From contig NZ_QDAE01000010.1 of assembly GCF_003075455.1 (NCBI RefSeq), positions 40,901 through 104,900 on the forward strand: a stretch of 64,000 bases of DNA, read 5' to 3'. Shown here in pieces: positions 46,066 through 55,022 of the stretch. This stretch comes from Arthrobacter sp. Bz4. GTDB lineage: Bacteria > Actinomycetota > Actinomycetes > Actinomycetales > Micrococcaceae. Below the pieces are notes generated by a model. It was not told the origin of the DNA and did not search any database. It was given only the letters and a program-made list of their open reading frames with translations. The position numbers and the translations under genes were made by a program. Numbering within the stretch: the stretch's first letter is position 1; each line of letters begins with the position of its first letter.

Positions 46066-46711
46066 CCTCAGCCGGGTCTTTGAGTGCCGGCACCACGACC
46101 TGTAGCTGGTCCAGGCTGATGCTGCCTGCACGGACCAGGCGCAGTTCATCACCCGTCGCATCAATGATGGTTGAGGCGGTGGCGCTGCGCGGGCCGCCCT
46201 CCAGATACACCTGGACGGAGCCCGCCAGCTGATCGAAGGCGTCCGCGGCGGTGGTTGCGGCCGGCGCTCCCGTGCGGTTGGCTGAGGAGACAGCCAGCGG
46301 ACCTGTCAAGGCCAGCAGGTCCAGGACCACCCGATCATCGGGCACGCGCAGTGCCACGGTGCCGAGAGTGTCGCCCAGGTCCCAGGTCAGTGACGGCTGC
46401 GCGCGGAAGATCAGGGTCAGACCGCCGGGCCAGAATGCCTCGGCCAGCTTTCTCGCGTCCGGATGAATCTCGGCGGCAAGGCCATCCATCGTCTGTACGC
46501 GGGGAATCAGGACGGGGGGCGGCATGCTTCTCCCCCGCCCCTTGGACGCCAGCAAGGTGGCAACTGCCTGCGGCGAGAAGGCATCGGCGGCAATGCCATA
46601 GACGGTGTCGGTGGGCACCACCACACACTGGTTGGCCGCGATGGCGCGTTGGGCGTGGGCTAAACCGTCGCTGCGCTGGGCGGGGTCGGAGCAGTCATAG
46701 CTGGTGGTCAC
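45953..46711 (-). CDS. tsaC: L-threonylcarbamoyladenylate synthase (TsaC/YrdC/Sua5 family)
   Basis: 252-residue enzyme producing threonylcarbamoyl-AMP from threonine, bicarbonate and ATP for tRNA t6A37. The YrdC core has CVVVPTDTVYGIAADAFSPQ, FWPGGLTLIFRA, TVALRVPDDRVVLDLLA, PLAVSSANRTGAPAATTAAD and SASTIIDATGDELRLVRAGS. The GTG start 46711 sits 2 bp after the prmC stop region. The last ~35 residues form a Pro/Asp/Ser/Gly tail containing SDPAGPSDPAGP, encoded by the tandem repeat and antisense to the epimerase gene. The core is normal; the tail is unusual. Confidence 0.94.
   Translation of the reverse strand: MTTSYDCSDPAQRSDGLAHAQRAIAANQCVVVPTDTVYGIAADAFSPQAVATLLASKGRGRSMPPPVLIPRVQTMDGLAAEIHPDARKLAEAFWPGGLTLIFRAQPSLTWDLGDTLGTVALRVPDDRVVLDLLALTGPLAVSSANRTGAPAATTAADAFDQLAGSVQVYLEGGPRSATASTIIDATGDELRLVRAGSISLDQLQVVVPALKDPAEATDSPETAGPSDPAGPSDPAGPTGPDDAGTPHSPTPR
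46001..46047. repeat. 18-bp tandem repeat shared by two convergent coding sequences
   Basis: CGGGCCGGCAGGGTCGCT occurs at 46001-46018 and 46019-46036, followed by a partial copy (CGGGCCGGCAG, 46037-46047). On the plus strand it encodes GRSGRQ-type units of the epimerase tail; on the minus strand it encodes SDPAGP units of the tsaC tail. Confidence 0.85.
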
Positions 46712-46715
46712 AGAA

Positions 46716-47609
46716 TTATTCTTTCACTGGTGCGTGGGGATGGGCAGGGTGGCTGCGCACAGCCGACGTGGAGCGGTCGCGTCCGGTGAGGTCCTGGTGG
46801 GTCTGAACCGCGGTCCAGTTCAGGTCTGCTGTCAGAAGGGCGGCAATCGCGGGTGCCTGGACTTCGGCGTGTTCCATCACGAAGTAGCCGCCAGGGACGA
46901 GCAGCCGGGCAGCGCTGAGCGCCGCCGCTTTGGGGAGCTCGAGGCCATCAGCGCCGCCACCGTACAGTGCGATCTGCGGGTCGTGGTCCGCCACTTCGGG
47001 TTCCCGGGGAACTGCTGCCGACGGAATATAGGGCGGATTGGACACCACCACATCGAAGCTACCGTCTTCTTCCCCCAGCGCATCCCGCAGGTCACCAAGG
47101 ATCAGCGTCACGCCCCGGCTCACCACATTGCGTTCCGCCCAGGCATACGCCAGTGGGCTGAACTCCACTGCGTACACGTCGGCGCCAGGCACTTCGTCGG
47201 CGATGGCGGCGGCGATGGCACCGCTCCCGGTGCCCAGGTCAACCACCCTGGGCCGGGTCAGCGTCAGGGCGTGATCAATGGCGAGTTGCGCCACCGATTC
47301 GGTTTCCGGGCGCGGAATAAACGCCCCGGGGCCCACTGCCAGCTCCACCCGGCGGAAATAGGCGACGCCGGTAATGTGCTGCAGCGGCACCCGTCGCTCA
47401 CGCTCCGCCACCAGCTCAAAAAACCCGGCCGGCGCCGTCGCGCCCAGCAGCGCAAGGGTCTTCACCCGCCCCACTGGCTCCCCCAGCAAATGAGCGGCCA
47501 ACAGATGAGCATCAACGCTGGGACTGGGCACGCCGGCGTCGTTCAGAAGACCGGTGGCCCGCACCAGGGCGGCGTCGAGCGACTCATCGGAGCGGGGTTG
47601 TTCGTTCAT
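46716..47609 (-). CDS. prmC: Release factor glutamine methyltransferase
   Basis: 297-residue SAM-dependent methyltransferase modifying the Gln of the release-factor GGQ motif. VVDLGTGSGAIAAAIADEVP is SAM motif I, and VVSNPPYIPSAAVP is the NPPY active site. The N-terminal helical domain (about 1-85) binds RF1. It sits 14 bp after prfA, its own substrate's gene, and precedes tsaC, as in other actinobacteria. Start ATG at 47609. Confidence 0.95.
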   Translation of the reverse strand: MNEQPRSDESLDAALVRATGLLNDAGVPSPSVDAHLLAAHLLGEPVGRVKTLALLGATAPAGFFELVAERERRVPLQHITGVAYFRRVELAVGPGAFIPRPETESVAQLAIDHALTLTRPRVVDLGTGSGAIAAAIADEVPGADVYAVEFSPLAYAWAERNVVSRGVTLILGDLRDALGEEDGSFDVVVSNPPYIPSAAVPREPEVADHDPQIALYGGGADGLELPKAAALSAARLLVPGGYFVMEHAEVQAPAIAALLTADLNWTAVQTHQDLTGRDRSTSAVRSHPAHPHAPVKE

Positions 47610-47623
47610 GATTCAGCGGACGT

Positions 47624-48700
47624 TCAGTCGTCCTCGCCAATCGCGTCCAGCCGGGACTGTTCATCCATTTCGATGCCCGCCTGGACCACCGCTTCCAGGT
47701 CGCCGTTCATCACCGCGTCGAGGTTGTAGGCCTTGTAGCCGGTGCGGTGATCAGCGATGCGGTTCTCGGGGTAGTTGTAGGTGCGGATGCGCTCGGAGCG
47801 GTCCATGGTGCGGATCTGCGATTTGCGGATATCCGAGTTCGCGGCGTCGATCTGCGCCTGCTGGTGGGCGAGGATACGGGACCGGAGCACCCGCATGCCT
47901 GCCTCGCGGTTCTGCAGTTGCGACTTCTCGTTCTGCATGGCCACCACGATGCCGGTGGGGAGGTGGGTGATGCGCACAGCCGAGTCGGTGGTGTTCACCG
48001 ACTGGCCGCCCGGTCCGGAGGAACGGTAGACGTCGATCTTGAGATCGTTCTGGCTGATCTCCACTTCCTCTGGCTCATCCACTTCGGGCAGGATGAGCAC
48101 TCCTGCTGCCGAGGTGTGGATCCGGCCCTGCGATTCGGTGACCGGGACCCGCTGGACCCGGTGCACGCCGCCTTCGAACTTGAGGCGGGCGTAGACACCC
48201 TCCCCCGGCTCGTTGGAGGAGCTTTTGATCGCCATCTGGACATCCTTGTACCCGCCGAGGTCGGATTCGTTGGCAGAAATGATCTCGGTCTTCCAGCCAC
48301 GCGTCTCGGCGTACCGGGTGTACATGCGCAGCAGGTCGCCGGCGAACAGGGCCGCCTCGTCGCCGCCTTCACCACCCTTGACCTCGATGATGACGTCACG
48401 GCTGTCGTTCGGGTCTCGCGGGATCAGCAGACGGCGGAGCCGTTCCTGGGCGGCGGCGAGCTGTTTCTCAAGGACCGGAACTTCAGCGGCGAACTCGGGG
48501 TCGTCAGCCATCTCCTGAGCTGCCTCAAGGTCGTCCTTGAGCGCTTCCCACTTGGTGTGCGCGTCGACAATACCGCTCAGCTCGGCGTACCTGCGGCCAA
48601 GCTTGCGGGCCAGCACCTGGTCGGAGTGCACTGCCGGGTCGGAGAGCCGTAGCTGCAGCTCGGCGTGCTCATCGAGCAGGTTCTGGATCGACTCAAACAT
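47624..48700 (-). CDS. prfA: Peptide chain release factor 1
   Basis: 358-residue class I release factor reading UAA and UAG. The GGQ loop is in [25 protein letters not shown] (about residue 230; quoted in part), and the codon-recognition PxT region follows the second domain's [20 protein letters not shown]. The start matches [17 protein letters not shown]. It precedes prmC by 14 bp and follows rho, with the rho terminator between. Confidence 0.97.
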   Translation of the reverse strand: MFESIQNLLDEHAELQLRLSDPAVHSDQVLARKLGRRYAELSGIVDAHTKWEALKDDLEAAQEMADDPEFAAEVPVLEKQLAAAQERLRRLLIPRDPNDSRDVIIEVKGGEGGDEAALFAGDLLRMYTRYAETRGWKTEIISANESDLGGYKDVQMAIKSSSNEPGEGVYARLKFEGGVHRVQRVPVTESQGRIHTSAAGVLILPEVDEPEEVEISQNDLKIDVYRSSGPGGQSVNTTDSAVRITHLPTGIVVAMQNEKSQLQNREAGMRVLRSRILAHQQAQIDAANSDIRKSQIRTMDRSERIRTYNYPENRIADHRTGYKAYNLDAVMNGDLEAVVQAGIEMDEQSRLDAIGEDD

Positions 48701-48797
48701 CTGGGCAATTCCTCTTTCGAACGGATTCCATTCAACAGATATAACCCATTTCGGGCGGTTTACCCGTCATTTCTGTTGACTCGGTTGGTTAAGCACA

Positions 48798-48840
48798 GCC
48801 GCCCACGCACCGTCCGGCGAACCGGTAGGGCGTGGGCGGC
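48798..48840 (-). terminator. Probable terminator of rho
   Basis: GCCGCCCACGC (48798-48808) and GCGTGGGCGGC (48830-48840) are perfect 11-bp arms around a 21-nt loop that has its own small stem (ACCG/CGGT). It begins 10 bp after the rho stop codon. No U-tract follows. Confidence 0.65.
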
Positions 48841-48850
48841 GGGTAGCTTG

Positions 48851-51169
48851 CTAGTCGTCGTCGTTCTTGGAACCCAATGTGGTCTTCTGGACCTGCATCA
48901 GGAACTCGACGTTCGACTGCGTCTCCCGGATCTTGTTGGTCAGCAATTCAAGTGACTGCTGTTCGCCCAGTCCGGAAAGGACCCGGCGCAGCTTCCACAT
49001 GATCTTGACCTCGTCCGGGGACAGCAGCTTCTCTTCGCGACGGGTACCGGACGCGTTGACGTCCACCGCTGGGAAGATCCGCTTGTCAGCGAGGTTCCGG
49101 GACAGGCGCAGTTCCATGTTGCCGGTGCCCTTGAACTCCTCGAAGATGACCTCGTCCATCTTGGATCCGGTCTCCACGAGTGCAGTCGCGAGAATGGTGA
49201 GCGAGCCACCGTTCTCGATATTGCGCGCGGCACCGAAGAAACGCTTCGGCGGGTAGAGCGCTGCCGAGTCGACGCCACCGGAGAGGATACGTCCCGAGGC
49301 TGGCGCAGCCAGGTTGTAGGCACGGCCCAGGCGGGTCATGGAGTCGAGGAGCACCACAACGTCCATTCCCATCTCGACCAGGCGCTTGGCGCGCTCGATC
49401 GAGAGTTCGGCGACGGTGGTGTGGTCATCGGCAGGACGGTCGAAGGTCGAGGCAATGACCTCACCCTTCACCGTGCGCTGCATATCGGTGACTTCCTCGG
49501 GCCGTTCGTCGACCAACACCATCATGAGGTGAACCTCGGGATTGTTGATGGTGATCGCGTTGGCGATAGCCTGCAGGATGAGCGTCTTGCCCGCCTTGGG
49601 CGGGGAAACGATCAAGCCACGCTGGCCCTTACCGATGGGCGCAACCAGGTCGATGACGCGGGGGCCGATCTTCTTGGCCTCGGTCTCGAGACGCAGGCGT
49701 TCGGTCGGGTACAGCGGCACCAGCTTGGCGAACTCGACGCGGTCCTTGAGTTCCTCGGCTGGCTTGCCGTTGACCGAGGTCACGCGGATCAGCGCATTGA
49801 ACTTCTGCCGGGTGTTGTTCTGGTTCTCGCCGTCGCGGGGGGCGCGGATGGCACCCACCACTGCGTCGCCCTTGCGCAGGTTGTGCTTCTTGACCTGGGC
49901 GAGGGAAACATAGACGTCGTTGGGACCGGGCAGGTAGCCGGAGGTCCGCACGAACGCGTAGTTTTCCAGGACGTCCAGGATGCCCGCGACGGGCAGCAGG
50001 ACGTCGTCCTCGGTGACCTCGACGTCGTCGACCTCGGGGTTCTGGTTGCGGTTCCGACGACGATCGTTCCGGTCGTTGCGGTCGCGGAAGCGGTTGCCAC
50101 GATCATTGCTGTTACCGCGGTCATTACTGTTACCGCGATCGTTGTTGTTGCGATCGTTTCCGCTGTCATCGCGGGAGTTCCGGTTGCGGCGGTTGCGGTT
50201 GCGCCCACGCCCGTCGTCTTCCCGGTTCTCGTTGCCGTCATTCCGGTTGTTGGTCCGGTTGTCGTTGCCGTCGTTCCGGTTATCGTTGCGGTTGCGTCCG
50301 CCACGGTCAGTGCGGCCGTTCGACTCGTTCTGGTCGTTGGAGTCATTCGACTCTCCGGCGCCCTGGGCGCTCCGGTCAGCGTTGTTACGGTCAGCATTGT
50401 TCCGGTCAGCGTTGTTACGGTCAGCGTTGTTACGGTCAGTGCTGTTCCGGTCAGTTCCTCGCGAGGAATCATCCGACGACGACGTCTCGGAAGACTCGGT
50501 CGTGGTGCTGTCGGTTCGCTCTTCGCCGCGACGTCCACGCCGGTTTTCCCGGGGAGCGCGGCCACGGCCTCGTTCGCCACCGCTATCGCGGCCAGTGTTC
50601 TCACGGCCGTTGGTGTCACGGCCGCCGTTGTCACGGCTGTTGGAGCCGTCTGCGGTCTGCGCATCGTCGCCGGTTGAGGCGGCAGCCGCATCAGCCTGGG
50701 TTGCCTCGGCGGCGGGCAGGCTCACGACTCCGTCAGATCCGGCACGCCGGTTCCGGTTCCGGGTGCGCGATGGACGCTCCGTCTGCTCTGCTGCAGCGCC
50801 GTCGCTATCCTGTGCCGGCTCGGCTGCAGTGTCAGCGTCGCTGCTGGTGGCACGGCTGGATGAACGGCGCGAAGACCGGGCGGAGCCGTTTGACTGGCTG
50901 GCTTCCGACTGTGTGGCACCGTTCCCCTCTGTCGGGGCGGCGTCCTTGGGACGATCCGCTACCGCAGAACCACGCTGATGATCTGAGATGGCCGATACCA
51001 GGTCGCCTTTGCGCATCCTGGAACCGCCGGTGATGCCCAACTGACCGGCGAGAGCCTGGAGCTGGGCGAGCTTCAGCCCGGCAAGGCCGGAGCTTTTGGA
51101 AGCGGGAGCGTCGGCTGTGCCGGCGTTTGATGTGTCCACACCTGATAACAGGTCAGTGGTTTCAGTCAC
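48851..51169 (-). CDS. rho: Transcription termination factor Rho with long intrinsically disordered insertion
   Basis: 772 residues (E. coli Rho has 419). Rho N-terminal helices at about 25-65 (LAGLKLAQLQALAGQLG); a disordered insertion at about 68-380 rich in Arg, Asn, Asp, Ser and Gly; primary RNA-binding cold-shock-like domain at about 389-470 (LENYAFVRTSGYLPGPNDVY); then a RecA-type motor with Walker A VSPPKAGKTLILQA (about 520), Walker B region VVLLDSMTRLGRAYN and the secondary RNA site loop. The insertion includes NNADR repeated (about 246-266) and NDRGNS repeated (about 343-357). Such insertions are known in actinobacterial Rho and can bind RNA or promote condensation. GTG start follows SD AAGGA that is held in a perfect palindrome. 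Confidence 0.96.
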   Translation of the reverse strand: MTETTDLLSGVDTSNAGTADAPASKSSGLAGLKLAQLQALAGQLGITGGSRMRKGDLVSAISDHQRGSAVADRPKDAAPTEGNGATQSEASQSNGSARSSRRSSSRATSSDADTAAEPAQDSDGAAAEQTERPSRTRNRNRRAGSDGVVSLPAAEATQADAAAASTGDDAQTADGSNSRDNGGRDTNGRENTGRDSGGERGRGRAPRENRRGRRGEERTDSTTTESSETSSSDDSSRGTDRNSTDRNNADRNNADRNNADRNNADRSAQGAGESNDSNDQNESNGRTDRGGRNRNDNRNDGNDNRTNNRNDGNENREDDGRGRNRNRRNRNSRDDSGNDRNNNDRGNSNDRGNSNDRGNRFRDRNDRNDRRRNRNQNPEVDDVEVTEDDVLLPVAGILDVLENYAFVRTSGYLPGPNDVYVSLAQVKKHNLRKGDAVVGAIRAPRDGENQNNTRQKFNALIRVTSVNGKPAEELKDRVEFAKLVPLYPTERLRLETEAKKIGPRVIDLVAPIGKGQRGLIVSPPKAGKTLILQAIANAITINNPEVHLMMVLVDERPEEVTDMQRTVKGEVIASTFDRPADDHTTVAELSIERAKRLVEMGMDVVVLLDSMTRLGRAYNLAAPASGRILSGGVDSAALYPPKRFFGAARNIENGGSLTILATALVETGSKMDEVIFEEFKGTGNMELRLSRNLADKRIFPAVDVNASGTRREEKLLSPDEVKIMWKLRRVLSGLGEQQSLELLTNKIRETQSNVEFLMQVQKTTLGSKNDDD

Positions 51170-51181
51170 GAAGGATCCTTC
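51170..51181 (-). promoter_or_regulatory. 12-bp perfect palindrome containing the rho ribosome-binding site
   Basis: GAAGGATCCTTC abuts the rho GTG and includes the AAGGA Shine-Dalgarno sequence. Folding or protein binding here would block translation initiation. As a DNA palindrome it may have arisen by chance, but it is exactly placed. Confidence 0.5.
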
Positions 51182-51192
51182 CCCCTCGTCGG

Positions 51193-51217
51193 GCGGTCCA
51201 ACTCTGAAGTGGACCGC
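51193..51217 (-). promoter_or_regulatory. Hairpin in the rho 5' leader
   Basis: GCGGTCCA (51193-51200) pairs with TGGACCGC (51210-51217) around a 9-nt loop, about 25-50 nt upstream of the rho start. Rho autoregulates in its leader in other bacteria, so an attenuation role is possible. Confidence 0.45.
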
Positions 51218-51529
51218 GTTTGGTTAGCCCCGCCGCCGTCATACATTCTGGTCGGAAAGGGTTCGGTCCTGCCGGAAGAGTCCGACCTGGCCGTGCGTGC
51301 TGGGAACCTTCAGAAGTAAGTAGGCTGTCGGTTTATCTTCAAACCGCTGGCACTCTGTCATTCGTGGGAGGTTACACCGGAGGTGATGCGACTGCTGATA
51401 ACCATGCAGCTTTGCGGCGGTCAAAAGAAAATGACGGCCAGATCAGCAGAAGCACTCAGCTGAACAGTAAACCATCCTGCCACAGTGCGACTGTTTGAAA
51501 CAGTAACGACAGTTGAGATGGGTCACAGC

Positions 51530-52534
51530 TCATTTCCGTTGGTGCACCACCAGTTTAGCACCCTCGGGAGCCACGGTCAGCTTTAGGACGCGCCACTCGG
51601 TCGAGGAATTCTCGTTGGTTGACTCGTCGGTCAGCGAATGGATGAGCTGTTCAACGGTCCTGGCCTCGGCGTCGCTGGTTGCGAAGGTCATCACCGTTGG
51701 GCCTGCCCCGGAAATCACTGCCGGAAACCCCTGCGCCCGCAGTTGCCGCATCAGAGTGGCGCTGGGCAGCATTGCCTGGGCACGGAAATCCTGGTGCAGC
51801 GCATCCTGGGTGGCATCCAGCAGGAATTCGGGCTCCCGGGACAATGCGTGCACCAGGAGCGCCGCACGGCCCGCGTTCGAGGAGGCACTTGCATGCGAGA
51901 CAGACGTCGGGAGCAGCGCCCGCGCCGTCTCGGTCGAGAGGCTGGTGGCAGGAACGGCGGCTATCGGAATGATTGAGGGGTGCACCGGCACCCGGGTACT
52001 GCGGAAGACCCTTCCGGTTTCCCAGGAGATGGCCAACGCACCCAGCAGGGCAGGCGCCACGTTGTCGGGGTGGCCCTCAAGGGTCGAGCACAGCTGGAGC
52101 AGCCCAGCCGAGTCCATCCTGTCGGCGTCAGGCAGGAGGAAATTGGCGGCCAGCACGGCGGAGACGATCGCTGCGGCCGACGACCCGAGCCCCCTGCCGT
52201 GCGGGATCAGGTTCTGCGTCTCCAACTCGAGCCCCGGGCAGCCGAAGCCTGAGCGTTCGAGCGTCTCGATCAGCGTGCGGGCCACCAGATGGGTTTCATC
52301 GCCGGGGAGATCCCCTGCGCCCTCGCCGGTCACGGTGACGGTGACGGTGCCGCTGGTGGTGGTCCGCACCGTGACAGTGTCGAACAGCGAAACGGCAAGG
52401 CCAAGGGTGTCGAATCCCGGCCCCAGGTTGGCGCTCGTCGCGGGGACGCTGATCGTTGCCGCCTGGCCCGCCGCCACCATCCTGGTGCCGGTGCCCCACC
52501 GTTCGGCCGCTGGCGAGGACGCCCGTTCACTCAC
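51530..52534 (-). CDS. thrB: Homoserine kinase
   Basis: 334-residue GHMP-family kinase phosphorylating homoserine to O-phosphohomoserine. The GHMP motif is PHGRGLGSSAAAIVSAVLAA; the N-terminal VPATSANLGPGFDTLGLAV and the C-terminal GAGPTVMTFA loop are the other signatures. A GTG at 52532-52534 is favoured: it overlaps the true thrC TGA by 8 bp, and the fully restored thrC ends in GE*. A more 3' ATG in RMVAAGQAATI would also retain the entire core. It is the last gene of hom-thrC-thrB. Confidence 0.93.
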   Translation of the reverse strand: MSERASSPAAERWGTGTRMVAAGQAATISVPATSANLGPGFDTLGLAVSLFDTVTVRTTTSGTVTVTVTGEGAGDLPGDETHLVARTLIETLERSGFGCPGLELETQNLIPHGRGLGSSAAAIVSAVLAANFLLPDADRMDSAGLLQLCSTLEGHPDNVAPALLGALAISWETGRVFRSTRVPVHPSIIPIAAVPATSLSTETARALLPTSVSHASASSNAGRAALLVHALSREPEFLLDATQDALHQDFRAQAMLPSATLMRQLRAQGFPAVISGAGPTVMTFATSDAEARTVEQLIHSLTDESTNENSSTEWRVLKLTVAPEGAKLVVHQRK

Positions 52535-53653
52535 CCGCAACATCCTCAAGGCCCAACGCTGTCGCGACGCTGACGACGTCGAAATCCACTTTGGTGGGCT
52601 CGACGTCGGACCCGTCGGCAGCTTTCAACGCCCACTGGGGGTCCTTGAGGCCATGACCAGTCACTGTGATCACGATGGTCTTACCCACCGGCGCCAGCCT
52701 GCCGCATGCTTTTTCAGCAGGCCAGCAACACCGGCCGCCGATGCCGGTTCCACGAAGACTCCCTCTCGTGCCGACAGCCAGCGGTGCGCTTCGAGGATTT
52801 CCTCGTCAGAGACGGCTTCAATCAGCCCACCGGACTCGTCGCGCGCTGCAATCGCCTGGTCCCAGGAGGCCGGGTTGCCGATCCGGATGGCCGTCGCGAT
52901 CGTGTCCGGCTCGGTCACCGGGTGGCCCTTGACCAACGGCGAAGCGCCCTCGGCCTGGAAGCCCCACATCACCGGACGCTTGGTGGCGACCGGGGCGAGC
53001 ACTGTGCTGTCACCGACCAGGTGCGGGTTGGCGTAGGGCTCGGAGTATTCCTTGTAGCCCTTCCAGTAGGCAGTGATATTGCCGGCGTTGCCGACCGGGA
53101 GCAGGTGATAGTCGGGGGCGTCACCCAGGACGTCGACCACCTCGAAGGCTGCGGTCTTCTGGCCTTCGATACGCGCGGGATTTACCGAGTTGACGAGGAA
53201 CACCGGGTACGCCTCGGCAAGCTTACGAGCGACATCGAGGCAGTTGTCGAAGTTGCCGTTGACCTGCAGCAGTTCAGCGCCGTGGGCGATGGCCTGGCTC
53301 AGTTTGCCCATGGAAATCTTGCCGTCCGGAACCAGCACTGCACAGGTGATGCCCGCCTGGGTGGCGTAGGCCGCAGCCGAGGCGGAGGTGTTTCCGGTGG
53401 AGGCGCAGACCACGGCCTTGGCCCCGGATTCAATCGCAGCGGTAATGGCCATGGTCATTCCGCGGTCCTTGAAGGAGCCAGTGGGATTCATTCCCTCCAC
53501 CTTGAGGAACACCTGCGACCCGGTCAGTTCGGATAGCGCCTTGGCCGGGACCAACGGTGTCCCACCCTCGCCGAGGGTGATGACCTGGGTGGATTCTGTC
53601 ACGGGCAAACGATCTGCATATTCGCGGATAACGCCGCGCCATTGGTGAGCCAC
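52527..53653 (-). CDS. thrC: Threonine synthase, frameshifted near the C-terminus
   Basis: PLP enzyme converting O-phosphohomoserine to threonine. GTG 53653 starts [17 protein letters not shown]; the PLP lysine is in [20 protein letters not shown] and the phosphate-binding Gly/Ser loop is in [15 protein letters not shown]. The frame read from this start ends at 52670 in [13 protein letters not shown], but the next frame holds [36 protein letters not shown] and ends at TGA 52527-52529, giving ~375 residues, the normal length. One base is missing around 52695-52705, near GGCAGGCTGG. Threonine synthesis should be essential for growth on minimal medium, so a read error is the leading explanation. 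It is adjacent to hom (TAAGTG). Confidence 0.88.
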
Positions 53654-54973
53654 TTAGGCTCCTTCCACTCGAAGGACACTGGTCACCGAGTTGATCACGG
53701 CGAGGTGCTGGATCTGTTCAACTGTTGCGGCGAGGGCCGCTTCGGTAGCGCGGTGGGTGACGATGCGAAGTTCAGCCGTCGCCTGGCCAGGGTCATCCGC
53801 GGGATGGATGCTCTGCCGCAGGGTTTCAATGGACACGCCCTGCTCGGCGAACAACTGTGCGATCCGCGCCAGGACTCCTGGCTGGTCAGCGACGTCGAGC
53901 CCGATGGAGTAGCTCGTGCGGACTGCGTCGATATTCATGGACGGGACATGGCCGGTGGTGGTTTCGGTCCGGCCGGGACCGCCCAACACCAGGCGGCGCG
54001 CAGCGCTGACAACGTCGCCCAGCACCGCGGACGCGGTGGGGGTACCACCGGCCCCCTGTCCGTAGAACATCAGTTCGCCCGCGCTCTCGGCCTCGATGAA
54101 CACCGCATTGAAGGCACCATGGACTGCGGCCAGCGGATGGTCGCGGGGCAGCAGGGTCGGGTGCACCCTGACGCTGACGCCCTCGGTGCCAGCGCCGTCG
54201 GCGTCGTCCCTCGGCAGCAACTCGGCGATGGCCAGCAACTTGATGACAAACCCGGCGTCCTTGGCTGCGGCGATATCCGCGGCGGTCACCTTGGTGATGC
54301 CTTCGCAGTAGACGTCTTCCAGGGCAAATCGGGTGTGGAAGGACAGGGACGCGAGAATGGCGCCCTTGGCCGCGGCGTCGTGACCCTCCACATCGGCAGT
54401 CGGGTCAGCCTCGGCATACCCCAGGCGCTGTGCTTCGGCCAGGGCATCGTCGAACTGGGCGCCGGTGGTGTCCATCTGGTCAAGGATGAAGTTGGTGGTG
54501 CCGTTGACGATGCCCAGTACACGGGTGATGCGGTCACCGGACAGGCTGTCCCGGATGGGCCGCAGAATGGGGATCGCACCAGCGACCGCCGCCTCGTAGG
54601 AAAGCTGGACCCTTGCGGCGTCGGCCTTCTCGTAGAGGGTGGGCCCGTCGAGGGCGAGCAGCGCCTTGTTGCCGCTGACCACCGTGGCGCCGTGTTCGAT
54701 CGACCGCAGGATCAGGGACCGGGCGGGTTCAATTCCACCCATCAGCTCGATCACAATGTCGACGCCCTCGACCAGTGACTCGGCATCGGTGGTGAAAAGT
54801 TCGCGCGGCAGGTCGACGTCGCGGGGTGCGTCAATGCTGCGCACTGCAATTCCGGTCAATTCAAGCCGGGCGCCGGTACGCGCTGCCAGCGCGTCGGCGT
54901 CCTCGAGCAGGATGCGCGCCACCTGGGATCCCACGTTGCCGCAGCCCAGCAAGGCGATCCGAAGTGTCGACAT
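53654..54973 (-). CDS. hom: Homoserine dehydrogenase
   Basis: 439-residue NAD(P)-dependent dehydrogenase reducing aspartate-semialdehyde to homoserine. LRIALLGCGNVGSQVARILL is the nucleotide-binding motif (about residue 4-22), GIVNGTTNFILDQMD and YAEADPTADVEGHDAAAKG with the catalytic Lys and Asp are characteristic. The C-terminal ~80 residues from SYSIGLDVADQPGVLARIAQ are an ACT domain, expected to bind threonine for feedback inhibition. ATG 54973 removes 37 upstream residues that run through the lysA end. The stop TAA is adjacent to the thrC GTG. It starts 50 bp after lysA. Confidence 0.96.
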   Translation of the reverse strand: MSTLRIALLGCGNVGSQVARILLEDADALAARTGARLELTGIAVRSIDAPRDVDLPRELFTTDAESLVEGVDIVIELMGGIEPARSLILRSIEHGATVVSGNKALLALDGPTLYEKADAARVQLSYEAAVAGAIPILRPIRDSLSGDRITRVLGIVNGTTNFILDQMDTTGAQFDDALAEAQRLGYAEADPTADVEGHDAAAKGAILASLSFHTRFALEDVYCEGITKVTAADIAAAKDAGFVIKLLAIAELLPRDDADGAGTEGVSVRVHPTLLPRDHPLAAVHGAFNAVFIEAESAGELMFYGQGAGGTPTASAVLGDVVSAARRLVLGGPGRTETTTGHVPSMNIDAVRTSYSIGLDVADQPGVLARIAQLFAEQGVSIETLRQSIHPADDPGQATAELRIVTHRATEAALAATVEQIQHLAVINSVTSVLRVEGA

Positions 54974-55022
54974 GGAGTCGGTGTTCGAAGCTGTATCAGA
55001 TGAAATAGTGTCGCTCCTGCAA

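Larger units (their letters stand above)
51170..51529. other. rho leader and thrB-rho intergenic region
   Basis: 360 bp between the thrB stop and the rho start on the minus strand. Apart from the two rho leader structures listed, it contains ACTGTTTGAAACAGT (51490-51504), a 15-bp palindrome that could be the thrB terminator or an operator. The stretch 51330-51500 is lower in GC than its surroundings, consistent with a promoter. I see no gene here. Confidence 0.5.

Noticed and set aside
50372..50434. CRISPR-like regular repeats inside rho
   Set aside because: The 15-bp units are adjacent with no spacers and encode NNADR in frame; they are coding tandem repeats.
49421..50978. Long open frames on the plus strand opposite rho (418, 332 residues) and on the minus strand in another frame
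   Set aside because: They lie fully within rho, have highly repetitive Val/Ser/Arg content caused by reading the Asn/Asp/Arg-rich codons in other frames, and lack start signals or family motifs.
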